Of a DNA stretch of 64,000 nt, positions 34,600 to 43,939 are shown one piece after another (positions within the stretch are counted from its first letter, which is position 1; the number at the start of each line of letters is the position of its first letter). The translations under genes were made by a program, and so were the position numbers. Below the pieces are notes generated by a model. That model was not told the DNA's origin and did not search any database. It saw only the letters and a list, made by a program, of their open reading frames with translations. This DNA comes from Microbacterium caowuchunii (lineage in GTDB: Bacteria; Actinomycetota; Actinomycetes; Actinomycetales; Microbacteriaceae). Location: NCBI RefSeq assembly GCF_008727755.1, contig NZ_CP044231.1:1736001-1800000 (forward strand), given 5' to 3'.

Positions 34600-37324
34600 G
34601 TGACTGTCCACGATCAGGATCCGTACTCGCAGGGCCCGCAAGACAGCGATCCCGAAGAGACCGCGGAATGGCAGGAATCGCTCCAGCAGCTCGTCGAGGC
34701 GAAGGGTCACGGCCGCGGCCGCGAGATCATGCTCAGCCTCCTCACGAGCTCGCGCGACCTGCACCTCGGCGTCCCCATGGTGCCGACCACCGACTACATC
34801 AACACGATCGCTCCCGAGAACGAGCCCGAATTCCCGGGCGATGAGGAGATCGAGCGCCGCTACCGCGCCTGGATCCGCTGGAATGCCGCCATCACCGTGC
34901 ACCGCGCGCAGCGGCCCGGCATCGGTGTCGGCGGGCACATCTCCACCTACGCGTCCTCAGCCGCCCTCTACGAGGTCGGGTTCAACCACTTCTTCCGCGC
35001 CGCGGACCACCCGTCGGGAGGCGACCAGGTCTTCTTCCAGGGCCACGCCTCGCCCGGGATGTACGCGCGATCCTTCCTCGAGGGACGCCTGAGCGAGCAG
35101 CAGCTCGACGGCTTCCGCCAGGAGAAGTCGGCCGCGCCCTACGGGCTGCCGTCCTACCCGCACCCGCGCCTCATGCCGGACTACTGGCAGTTCCCGACCG
35201 TCTCGATGGGTCTCGGCCCGATCAACGCCATCTACCAGGCGATGACGAACAAGTACCTCACCAACCGCGGCGTCAAGGACCTCTCCGAATCCCGCGTGTG
35301 GGCATTCCTCGGTGACGGTGAGATGGACGAGGTCGAAAGCCGCGGACAGCTCCAGGTCGCCGCGAACGAGGGCCTGGACAACCTCACCTTCGTCGTCAAC
35401 TGCAACCTGCAGCGCCTCGACGGTCCGGTGCGCGGCAACGGCAAGATCATCCAGGAGCTGGAGAGCTTCTTCCGCGGCGCCGGATGGAACGTCATCAAGG
35501 TGATCTGGGGCCGCGAATGGGACGACCTGCTCGCCCGGGATGCCGACGGCGCCCTGCGCAACCTGATGAACGTGACCCCCGATGGTGACTTCCAGACGTA
35601 CAAGACCGAGAACGGCGCGTACGTGCGCGAGCACTTCTTCGGCCGCGACGAGCGTGCCGCCACGCTGATCAAGGACTACACAGACGAGCAGGTCTGGAAC
35701 CTGAAGCGCGGTGGACACGACTACCGCAAGGTGTACGCCGCGTTCAAGGCCGCCGTCGAGCACAAGGGGCAGCCGACCGTCATCCTCGCCACACGATCAA
35801 GGGCTACGGTCTCGGACCGCACTTCGAGGGACGCAACGCGACCCACCAGATGAAGAAGATGACGCTCGAAGACCTGAAGCACTTCCGCGACGCGATGCAC
35901 ATCCCGGTGTCCGACGCGCAGCTGGAGGAGAACCCCTACCAGCCGCCGTACTACAACCCCGGCCCCAGGACGAGACGATCCAGTACCTGCTGGAGCGTCG
36001 TCGCGCGCTCGGCGGTCACCTCCCCGAGCGGCGTTCGACCCACGTGGCGCTGACGCTCCCCGACGACAAGGCTTACGCCCTGCCGAAGAAGGGGTCCGGC
36101 ACCCAGGAGGTCGCCACGACCATGGCGTTCGTGCGTCTCCTGAAGGACCTGCTCCGGGTGAAGGACTTCGGCCACCGCATCGTGCCGATCATCCCGGATG
36201 AGGCCCGCACGTTCGGCATGGACGCGTACTTCCCGACCGCGAAGATCTACAACCCGAACGGCCAGAACTACACGTCGGTCGACCGGGAACTGCTGCTCGC
36301 CTACAAGGAGAGCCCGCAGGGTCAGATCATGCACGTGGGCATCAACGAGGCCGGCGCCGTCGCGGCGTTCACCGCGACCGGAACGTCCTACTCGACACAC
36401 GGCGAGCCGCTCATCCCGGTCTACGTCTTCTACTCGATGTTCGGCTTCCAGCGCACGGGCGACGCGCAGTGGGCGGCGGGCGACCAGATGGCGCGCGGCT
36501 TCATCATCGGAGCCACCGCCGGCCGCACCACGCTGACCGGCGAGGGTCTGCAGCACGCGGACGGGCATTCGCACCTGCTGTCATCGACAAACCCGGCGAC
36601 GGTGTCCTACGACCCGGCCTACGGGTACGAGATCGCGCACATCGTGCGCTCCGGGATCGAGCGCATGTACGGCGGGAACCACCCGGACCGAACGTCATGT
36701 ACTACATCACGGTCTACAACGAGCCGATCGTCCAGCCGGCCGAGCCGGAGGGCGTGGACGTCGAGGGCATCGTCCGCGGCATCCACCGCGTGTCCGAGGG
36801 CACCGGAGACGGTCCCCGCGCACAGATCCTCGCCTCCGGCGTGGGTGTGCCGTGGGCGCTCGAGGCGCAGGAGCTCCTGCGTCAGGACTGGGGCGTGGTC
36901 GCCGACGTGTGGTCGGTCACCTCATGGAACGAGCTGCGCCCGTGACGGCGTCGCCGTAGACGAGTACAACTTCCTGAACCCCACGGAGGAGCCGCGCACG
37001 GCGTACGTGACCGAGAAGCTGCGCGATGCGCAGGGCCCGGTCGTCGCGGTCAGCGACTTCATGCACGCCGTGCAGGACCAGATCCGTCCGTGGATCCCGA
37101 ACCGGTACCTTCCGCTCGGCGCCGACGGCTTCGGCTTCTCCGACACGCGTGCCGCGGCACGCCGCTTCTTCAAGATCGACGGCCCGTCGATCGTCGTGCG
37201 GACCCTCCAGGGTCTCGCCGAGGAGGGCGTGATCGAACGCCGCGTCGTCGCCGAGGCGATCGAGAAGTACCGTCTGCACGACGTCAACGCCGGTACCTCC
37301 GGCAACGCCGGCGGCGAGAGCTGA
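34600..37324 (+). CDS. aceE: Pyruvate dehydrogenase E1 (homodimeric AceE), frameshifted in this sequence
   Basis: E1 of the pyruvate dehydrogenase complex: ThDP-dependent decarboxylation of pyruvate and acetyl transfer to lipoyl-E2 (sucB at 8.2 kb). Read with corrections it is about 908 residues, the normal size. GTG 34600 has GAAAGG upstream. The ThDP motif runs from [13 protein letters not shown] to NCNLQ. Four single-base indels break it: losses near 35792 (ILAxTIKGYG), 35966 (PGPxDETIQ) and 36688 (HPDxNVMYY), and a gain near 36939 ([13 protein letters not shown]). On each side the translation matches AceE exactly, so sequence error is far more likely than decay of this essential-type gene. 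Confidence 0.95.
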
Positions 37325-37326
37325 CG

Positions 37327-38538
37327 ATGAGCCGATCCCCGGAATCGCCGGAGAAGTCTGAGACCCTCGCCTGGTTACGGCGCATCTCCGGGGATCTGGC
37401 CACCGTCACGCTGAAGCGGCTGGAGGACACCCTGCCGTGGTACGCCGACATGCCTCCGGGCCGGGTCGTCGGTGGGGCTGGTCGCGCAGGCGGGGATCAC
37501 CTCGTTCATCCAGTGGTACGAGGATCCGACGTACACGCCGTCGATCGCGGCGGACATCTTCGCCGCCGCCCCCGGGAACTGCTGCGCAGCGTCAGCCTCA
37601 CGCAGACGCTGCAGCTCATCCGGGTCACCGTCGAGGTGACGGAGGAGCGCGTCACCGGACGCGGCGAGGACCTCCGCGAAGCGATCCTGCTGTACTCGCG
37701 GGAGGTCGCCTTCACCGCCGCGGACGTGTACGCCCGCGCCGCTGAAGCCCGCGGCCTGTGGGACGCCCGGCTCGAGGCGCTCGTCGTGGACTCGATCCTG
37801 ACGGGCGAGGCCGACGACGAGCTACCCAGCCGCATCGCGGCGCTCGGGTGGCATGGGCACGGCGAGGTCTCGGTGCTCGTGGGCACCACTCCCCCGCAGT
37901 TCGATGTGGACACCCTGCGGCGGATGGCGCGGAAACTCGGCGTCGACGTCCTCGTCGGCGTCCAGGGGTCGCGTCTGGTCCTCGTGATCGGACGGACGGA
38001 TGCGGATCATCGCGCCGCAGAGGACGAATCCGGTCTCGCCTTCAGCGACATCGCGAAGCGGCTGGAGCCCGGGTTCGGCCCCGGCCACCTGGTGCTGGGG
38101 CCCACGGTCCCGGCTCGTCGACGCCGGTCAGAGCGCGCGGGCGGCCCTCGCCGGCTTCGCCGTCGCCCGAGCCTGGCGCAACGCCCCGCGGCCCGTGGAA
38201 GCGGATGACCTCCTCCCCGAGCGCGCGCTGGCAGGCGACCCCCTGGCCAAGCAGACCCTCGTCGAGCGCATCTACGGCCCGCTCCGCGCGCACAGCGCCG
38301 ACCTCGTGACGACCCTGTGGAGCTACCTGGACAACGGCCCTCCCTCGAGGCCACCGCCCGGGAGCTGTTCGTGCACCCCAACACGGTGCGGTACCGGCTC
38401 AAGCGGGTCTCCGACGTGATCGGCTGGGATGCGACCGGGCCCCGTGAGGCGCTGATCCTGCAGACTGCCCTCATCCTGGGCGCGATCGGAACGGATGCGA
38501 CACGGCGGCGGCCCGCCCCGACACGCCGCGGACGGTAG
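37327..38538 (+). CDS. PucR/CdaR-type transcription regulator (FasR-like), frameshifted in this sequence
   Basis: Starts two bases after aceE with MSRSPESPEKSETLAWL. The end SLEATARELFVHPNTVRYRL is the PucR C-terminal helix-turn-helix. In Streptomyces a regulator of this type, FasR, lies beside fabD and activates the fatty acid synthase operon; the same position here suggests the same job. Corrected length is about 403 residues. Four indels: extra base near 37464 (PGRSSVGLV), missing base near 37574 (AAAPRELLR), extra near 38112 (GPTVPLVDAG), missing near 38340 (LDNGxSLEATA). The net shift is zero and the correct stop is kept. Confidence 0.88.
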
Positions 38539-38624
38539 GAATTATCGGCCTTCGCCAAAGGAAGGCGCCATTCTTGTACCGATACCGCCAGGAGTTGACG
38601 CACAACATTGACAGGATGGAAAAC

Positions 38625-39542
38625 GTGATCATCGGTCTTTTCCCCGGTCAGGGCTCCCAGACCCCCGGGTTCCTCTCCCCGTGGCTCGAAATTGACGGCG
38701 TCCGCGCGCGCCTCGAGTCCTACGCCGACGCCGCGCAGGTGGACCTGATCGCGGCGGGCACCGAGTGGGATGCCGACGCGATCCGCGACACGAAGGTCGC
38801 GCAGCCGCTCATCGTGGCGGCGAGCCTGCTGTCCTGGCACGCCCTGCGTGAGCGGACCGCCGCCGCCCCCTCCGGCGTCGCCGGTCACTCGGTCGGCGAG
38901 ATCGCGGCACTCACCGCGGCCGAGGTGCTCACCGACGACGAGGCCCTGCGGCTGGTCGGGATCCGCGGCCGAGCCATGGCCGATGCCGCGGCGCTCGAGC
39001 AGACCGGCATGTCCGCCGTCCTCGGCGGGGACGAGCAGACGGTCCTCGCCCGCCTCGCCGAGCTCGACCTCGCGCCCGCAAACCACAACGGCGGTGGACA
39101 GATCGTCGCCCGGCTCCATGGAGGCACTCGCAGCGCTCTCCGCCGACGCTCCGCGCGGAACCCGCGTCATCCCGCTGCAGGTGGCCGGAGCGTTCCACAC
39201 CCGCTTCATGCGTCCCGCGGTGGACGCCCTCGCCGAGGGCGGCCGCAGCGCTCGCCCCGGCCGAGCCCGTCCGGACGCTGTGGACGAACGGGACGGCACC
39301 GTCGTCACCTCCGGACCGCGCGCGCTGGACCTTCTGGTCGGCCAGGTGGCCGCGCCCGTGCGCTGGGATCTGTGCATGGCGTCGTTCGCCGAGCACGGCG
39401 TCACCGGGCTCATCGAATTCGCCCCGCCGGCACGCTGACGGGCCTCGCCAAGCGAGCCCTGCGCGGTGTGCCGAGTGTGGCCGTGAAGACGCCCGACGAC
39501 CTGGATGCCGCCGTGGCGCTGCTGACCGAGGAGAACGCATGA
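38625..39542 (+). CDS. fabD: Malonyl-CoA:ACP transacylase, frameshifted in this sequence
   Basis: Loads malonyl groups onto ACP for type II fatty acid synthesis. VIIGLFPGQGSQTPGF is the classic FabD start; GTG 38625 follows AGGATGGA at proper spacing (an ATG lies nine bases upstream). Active-site GHSVGEIAAL. Corrected length about 305 residues. Indels: extra base near 39110 (QIVAGSMEAL), extra near 39238 (DALAEAAAALAPAEP), missing near 39290 (LWTNxDGTVV), missing near 39426 (EFAPAGTLTG). Ends ATGA-overlapping fabH. Confidence 0.95.
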   Translation: MIIGLFPGQGSQTPGFLSPWLEIDGVRARLESYADAAQVDLIAAGTEWDADAIRDTKVAQPLIVAASLLSWHALRERTAAAPSGVAGHSVGEIAALTAAEVLTDDEALRLVGIRGRAMADAAALEQTGMSAVLGGDEQTVLARLAELDLAPANHNGGGQIVARLHGGTRSALRRRSARNPRHPAAGGRSVPHPLHASRGGRPRRGRPQRSPRPSPSGRCGRTGRHRRHLRTARAGPSGRPGGRARALGSVHGVVRRARRHRAHRIRPAGTLTGLAKRALRGVPSVAVKTPDDLDAAVALLTEENA

Positions 39543-40539
39543 CCCGACGATCCGTCAGTCCACCGGACCGGCACACACGCGCATCTACTCGTACGGTGCA
39601 GCGCGGGGCGAGAACTTCGTGACCAACGACGAGCTGGTCGGCCCGATCGACTCCAGCGACGAGTGGATCCGTCAGCGCACCGGCATCGTCACCCGCACCC
39701 GTGCCGTGCCGACCACGAGTGCGACCGATCTGGCCTCGGCCGCTGCGGCGGAGGCGGTGGAACGGTCCGGGATCTCCCCCGACCAGATCGATCTCGTCAT
39801 CGTGGCAACGGTGAGCAACGTCCGTCAGACGCCGTCGATGTCGGCGGTCGTGGCCGACCGCATCGGCGCCAACCCCGCTGCAGCTTTCGACACCAACGCC
39901 GCTTGCGCGGGATTCGCCTACGGCGTGGCGCAGGCCGACGCCCTCATCCGCGCCGGTGCCGCCACCCATGCCGTCGTGATCGGGCGGAGAAGCTCTCCGA
40001 CGTGGTCGACCCGACCGACCGCAGCATCTCGTTCCTGCTCGGTGACGGTGCGGGTGCCGTCGTCGTCGGCCCGAGCGACACGCCGGGCATCGGCCCCACG
40101 GTCTGGGGCTCGGACGGCTCGAAGGCCGACGCGGTCGGCATGAATGCCACGCTCACCGAGTTCCGTGACGGCCTCGCCCCCTGGCCGACGCTCCGCCAGG
40201 AGGGGCCGACGGTCTTCCGCTGGGCGGTCTGGGAGATGGCGAAGGTCGCCCGTCGCGCGCTCGAGGCCGCCGGCGTCGAAGCGGCGGATCTCGCCGCCTT
40301 CGTCCCCGCACCAGGCGAACATGCGCATCATCGACGAATTCGCGAAGCAGTTGGGTCTGCCCGACACGGTCGTCATCGGCCGCGACATCGAGACGACCGG
40401 TAACACCTCCGCCGCATCCATCCCGCTCGCGACCCATCGGCTGCTCGAGGAGCACCCGGAGCTCAGCGGCGGCCTCGCCCTGCAGATCGGCTTCGGCGCA
40501 GGACTCGTCTTCGGCGCGCAGGTCGTCGTCCTTCCCTGA
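39539..40539 (+). CDS. fabH: 3-oxoacyl-ACP synthase III (KAS III), frameshifted in this sequence
   Basis: Starts fatty acid chains by joining acyl-CoA to malonyl-ACP. Active-site Cys in DTNAACAGFAYG, His in FVPHQANMRIID, Asn in GNTSAASIPLA. Corrected length about 334 residues. ATG overlaps the fabD stop by 4 bases. Indels: missing base near 39548 (MTRxIRQSTGPAHTRIYSYG), missing near 39982 (HAVVIGAEKLSDVV), extra near 40305 (AAFVPHQAN). Confidence 0.95.
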
Positions 40540-40557
40540 CGCGGCCGACGCCGCATC

Positions 40558-40563
40558 TAGACT
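40558..40563 (+). promoter_or_regulatory. Putative -10 element of acpP (TAGACT)
   Basis: TAGACT lies 45 bases before the acpP ATG; GAAGGAG is a good Shine-Dalgarno at about 40597-40603. This would allow extra acpP transcription beyond the fab operon promoter, in keeping with high ACP demand. Confidence 0.45.
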
Positions 40564-40608
40564 GATTCGCGGTCACCGACCCCTAGCCCCCAACCAGAAG
40601 GAGACATC

Positions 40609-40857
40609 ATGGCCCTTTCGACCGAAGAGGTCCTCGCCGGACTCGCTGAGCTCATCACCGACGAGACCGGCATCTCGGCCGACGAGGTCGCGATGGAGAA
40701 GTCGTTCACCGACGACCTCGACATCGACTCGATCTCGATGATGACGATCGTCGTCAACGCCGAGGAGAAGTTCGGCGTGACGATCCCCGACGACGAGGTC
40801 AAGAACCTCAAGACCGTCGGCGACGCCGTCACCTTCATCACCTCCAACCAGGCGTGA
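40609..40857 (+). CDS. acpP: Acyl carrier protein
   Basis: 82 residues, intact. The Ser in DDLDIDSISMM is the phosphopantetheine attachment site; the rest is the usual acidic helical bundle. Carries growing acyl chains for FabD, FabH and FabF encoded around it. The only member of this gene block of normal open frame throughout. Confidence 0.97.
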   Translation: MALSTEEVLAGLAELITDETGISADEVAMEKSFTDDLDIDSISMMTIVVNAEEKFGVTIPDDEVKNLKTVGDAVTFITSNQA

Positions 40858-40909
40858 GCCCCGCGGTGGGGGCGTCCGCCCCCACCGCTCGATCCACCAG
40901 AGAGTGAAC

Positions 40910-42146
40910 ATGACTTCGTCCCGCATCGTCGTCACCGGTATCGGTGCGTCATCGCCCATCGGCGGTACCGCACCCGAGAGCTGGTCCGCCCTGCTGAGCG
41001 GCGCCTCCGGTGCGCGCACCCTGGAACACGACTGGGTCCAGGAGTACAACCTCCCGGTCACCTTCGCGGCCGAGGCGATCGTGCGCCCCGAGACCGTCCT
41101 GGAGCGTCCGGTCGCGAAGCGGCTCGACCCCGCGTCGCAGTTCGCGCTGATCGCGGCGATGGAGGCATGGGCGGATGCCGGCAGCCCCGACGTCGATCCG
41201 GTGCGACTCGGAGTCGACTTCGCCACCGGCATCGGTGGCGTCTGGACGCTGCTGGATGCGTGGGACACCCTGCGGGAGAAGGGTCCGCGCCGGGTCATGC
41301 CGATGACCGTTCCGATGCTCATGCCGAATGCGGCGGCGGGCAACCTCTCTCTCACTTCGGCGCTCGGGCGTTCGCACGGACCGTCGCCAGCGCGTGCGCC
41401 TCCAGCACCGAGTCGATCGTGAACGCCGTCGAGCACCTGCGTGCGGGGCTCGCCGACGTCGTCATCGCGGGCGGCACGGAGTCGGCCATCCACCCGATCA
41501 CCATGGCGTCGTTCGCGTCCATGCAGGCACTGTCCAAGCGCAACGACGACCCGGCCACCGCATCACGCCCCCGCCAGCGTCGACCGTGACGGATTCGTCA
41601 TGGGCGAGGGGGCGGCTGCCCTCATCCTGGAGACCGAGGAGCACGCCCGTGCCCGCGGCGCCAAGATCTATGCCGCCGTCGTCGGCGCGGCGTCACCGCC
41701 GACTCCTACCACATCACCGCCAACGATCCCGAGGGCCACGGAGCCGCGCGCGCCGTCGAGCTCGCACTGTCGATGGCGGACGCCTCGCCGGACGACGTCA
41801 CGCACATCAATGCGCACGCGACCTCCACTCCGGTGGGCGATCCCAACGAGTACCAGGCGCTGAAGATGGTGTTCGCGATCGCATCCACGACATCCCCGTC
41901 TCGGCGACCAAGGCATCCACCGGGCATCTGCTCGGCGGCACCGGCGCGCTCGAGGCGATCTTCACCGTCCTCGCGATCAAGGAGCGTCAGGCTCCCCCGA
42001 CGATCAACCTGACCACGCAGGACCCGGCTGTGCCCTTCCGCATCTCCGGATCCGCGCAGTCCCTTGGCGCGGGCGACCAGCTCGCCATCAGCAACTCGTT
42101 CGGCTTCGGCGGACACAACGCCGTGGCGGCCTTCGCCAGCGTCTGA
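40910..42146 (+). CDS. fabF: 3-oxoacyl-ACP synthase II, frameshifted in this sequence
   Basis: Condensing enzyme for chain elongation. Active-site Cys in [12 protein letters not shown], His residues in [15 protein letters not shown] and [18 protein letters not shown]. Corrected length about 413 residues. ATG 40910 (GTG six bases earlier is possible). Indels: missing base near 41352 (NLSLHFGARAF), extra near 41570 ([12 protein letters not shown]), missing near 41689 ([12 protein letters not shown]), missing near 41874 (LKMVFGDRIHD). Last gene of the fab operon; followed by a strong terminator. Confidence 0.95.
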
Positions 42147-42160
42147 TCCCGCACGGCCAC

Positions 42161-42199
42161 GAAGACGCCCCCGGAGTTGATCCGGGGGCGTCTTCTCTT
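42161..42199 (+). terminator. Intrinsic terminator of the fab operon
   Basis: GAAGACGCCCCCGGA pairs perfectly with TCCGGGGGCGTCTTC around a five-base loop, followed by TCTTCG. Bidirectional use with the convergent DUF3145 gene is possible. Confidence 0.85.
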
Positions 42200-42287
42200 C
42201 GTATCGGGCGACGATGCGCTTTCTCAGTGCCGGGAACGAGTCGACCGGCCGCCGGTAGTCGCGCCCCCGTCGCCCGAGGTCTCGTGC

Positions 42288-42791
42288 TCAGCCCACCTTG
42301 TGGAGCCAGACCACGGGAGCTTCGTCTCCGGCGTGCCGGAACGCCTCGAGTTCGTCGTCCCAGGCGACTCCCAGAGCGACCGCCAGTTCGCGCTGCAGCT
42401 CCTGCATGTCGCCCGCCGCGATCTCCATCGCATACCGGATGCGGTCCTCACCGATGACGATGTTCCCGGCGCTGTCGGTCTGCGCGAAGTGGATCCCGAG
42501 ATCGGGGGTGTGCAGCCAGCGTCCGCCGTCGCTTCGGGGCGTGGGATCCTCGCTGACTTCGAAGCGCAGGTGCTCCCACCCGTGCATGGCACTCGCGAGC
42601 GCCGCACCGGTGCCCGCCGGGGCCTCCCAGTAGAACTCGGCGCGCCGGCTTCCGGGCAGCACCGGCTGGTCGATCCAGTCGAAGTTCACGGCACGCCCGA
42701 GGGCGCGCCCGACAGCCCACTCCAGGTGCGGGCACAACGCGCGTGGCGCCGAGTGGATGAGCACCACTCCGCGCGCCATGTGAGCAGCCAT
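42288..42791 (-). CDS. DUF3145 family protein
   Basis: 167 residues. RGVVLIHSAPRALCPHLEWA, WDDELEAFRHAGDEAPVVWL are characteristic of DUF3145, an actinobacterial family regularly found next to the fatty acid synthesis cluster. Soluble, function unknown; context suggests a link to lipid metabolism. Confidence 0.88.
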   Translation of the reverse strand: MAAHMARGVVLIHSAPRALCPHLEWAVGRALGRAVNFDWIDQPVLPGSRRAEFYWEAPAGTGAALASAMHGWEHLRFEVSEDPTPRSDGGRWLHTPDLGIHFAQTDSAGNIVIGEDRIRYAMEIAAGDMQELQRELAVALGVAWDDELEAFRHAGDEAPVVWLHKVG

Positions 42792-42940
42792 TCTCTCTCC
42801 GATCCTCAGGTGCGTCTTCCCCTACGACCTGAACCCTGGAGAGGGCTGGTTATGAGATTGTTATGCCGCAATTATCCCCAAGGTGCCGACGAACCACAAC
42901 CCTGTGATTTCGGGCCCCGGCGTGCTCGCCATGGCAGTGT

Positions 42941-43435
42941 TCAGGCGGCGCCATCCTTCTGCCCGTCCCACAGCGCGGCGCTCAGCGCGGACACCTCCGG
43001 GTCGTGGATCTCCTGCCAGTTCCGGCCGCCCCGCGCGAACGTCGCCCGCACCGCTGCGGGCAGGGCCGCCGGATCGACGGGCGCGGCCGTCCAGTGGCAC
43101 GGACGCACGTGGACGAGGTCGACCGCCTCCGCCGGCGGGGAGGCGTCGTAGCGCCATCCACCGGTGAGCCGACCCAACCAGAAGAGGCCGTCCTCGTCCC
43201 TCGTCCAGACGTACGCGGCGTCCGGAACAGCGGCGAACCGCTCGATGCGCCGGGCCAGGCGCTCGTCGTACCGGACGGCGGCGAGGCGGGCCGCCTCCGC
43301 CGCGGTCGCCGGCACCGTTCCGAGCGCACCGCCGAAACCGCAGAGACCCGCCGTCAGCGCCCGCTCCACGGCTGCCCCGGGCGGCACGTCATCTCGCCGG
43401 GACCGCATGGGGGCGCGGTAGACGGGATGCGGCAT
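42941..43435 (-). CDS. Hypothetical protein (164 aa)
   Basis: 164 residues from ATG 43435, with GGAGGATCC just upstream; the open frame extends further but without a site. AYVWTRDEDGLFWLGRLTGGW and HVRPCHWTAAPVD are conserved-looking, suggesting a small globular domain; VERALTAGLCGFGG near the N-terminus. No known family recognised. Stands alone. Confidence 0.65.
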   Translation of the reverse strand: MPHPVYRAPMRSRRDDVPPGAAVERALTAGLCGFGGALGTVPATAAEAARLAAVRYDERLARRIERFAAVPDAAYVWTRDEDGLFWLGRLTGGWRYDASPPAEAVDLVHVRPCHWTAAPVDPAALPAAVRATFARGGRNWQEIHDPEVSALSAALWDGQKDGAA

Positions 43436-43479
43436 GGATCCTCCGGAGGCTCTGCCCCAGGTTATCGCCGCCCATCCCG

Positions 43480-43514
43480 CGTCCGGCGTCCGGCGTCCGG
43501 CGTCCGGCGTCCGC
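43480..43514 (+). repeat. Tandem 7-base repeat (CGTCCGG, about five copies)
   Basis: Copies start at 43480, 43487, 43494, 43501 and 43508 (the last ends in C). It lies in the 418-base stretch between the 164-aa gene and tRNA-Met, 45 bases upstream of that gene's start. Seven is not a multiple of three, and the stretch is non-coding. Confidence 0.9.
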
Positions 43515-43602
43515 ACGATCCGCCGACGACACGCCGGCCGGCCTCGGGGGCGCGGCGGCGTGGCGCGGGTGACGTCGTGCGCACGCGTCGGGCATGGCCG
43601 GG

Positions 43603-43850
43603 TCAGGGCGTCGGCGTCACCGACCGGGGGCCGTCCGACGTGGTGCGGTTCCGGGTGTGGGACGAGGTGAAGATGACGGCGATCGCGGTGATGCCGACCA
43701 CCAGGTGGAACCCGATGTCGAAGCGGGTCGGACCTTGTCGGAAGCAACCCGAACACCTCCTCGTCCACGATCCCGAGGATGGCGCGGAGTCGGCGACGAC
43801 GTTCCGCACGAGGCGAAGATCGCCGGCGGTAGGCGGCCTCGTCGAGTGTT
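43603..43850 (-). pseudogene. C-terminal fragment of a membrane protein, frameshifted
   Basis: Just downstream of tRNA-Met on the same strand, one frame reads RRLRAILGIVDEEVFGLLPT, and after a shift of frame near 43740 the next reads GPTRFDIGFHLVVGITAIAV, ending at a stop at 43603. Together they look like the last loop and helix of a small membrane protein (DUF4383-like in feel, not certain). The N-terminus would run into the tRNA and is absent. A broken gene left beside a tRNA. Confidence 0.4.
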
Positions 43851-43853
43851 GTA

Positions 43854-43924
43854 GGGCGGGTGGGACTTGAACCCACGATCGTCGGGTTATGAGCCCGCTG
43901 CCTTCACCAGCTTGGCCACCGCCC
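43854..43924 (-). tRNA. tRNA-Met (anticodon CAT)
   Basis: GGGCGGT acceptor pairs with the CCGCCC end; anticodon loop CTCATAA closed by CGGG/CCCG; T arm GTGGGTTCAAGTCCCAC. CCA is not encoded. 71 nt. CAT also occurs in Ile2 tRNAs; the three G-C pairs in the anticodon stem are initiator-like, but the acceptor end is not, so the exact class is open. Confidence 0.85.
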
Positions 43925-43939
43925 CCTGCTGCACCGAGC

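Noticed and set aside
35790..41880. Programmed frameshifting or real pseudogenes in aceE-fabF
   Set aside because: Nineteen sites without shared slippery sequence in five essential-type genes; local sequence error explains them better.
43480..43514. CRISPR-like array
   Set aside because: Seven-base unit with no spacers and no cas genes; simple tandem repeat.
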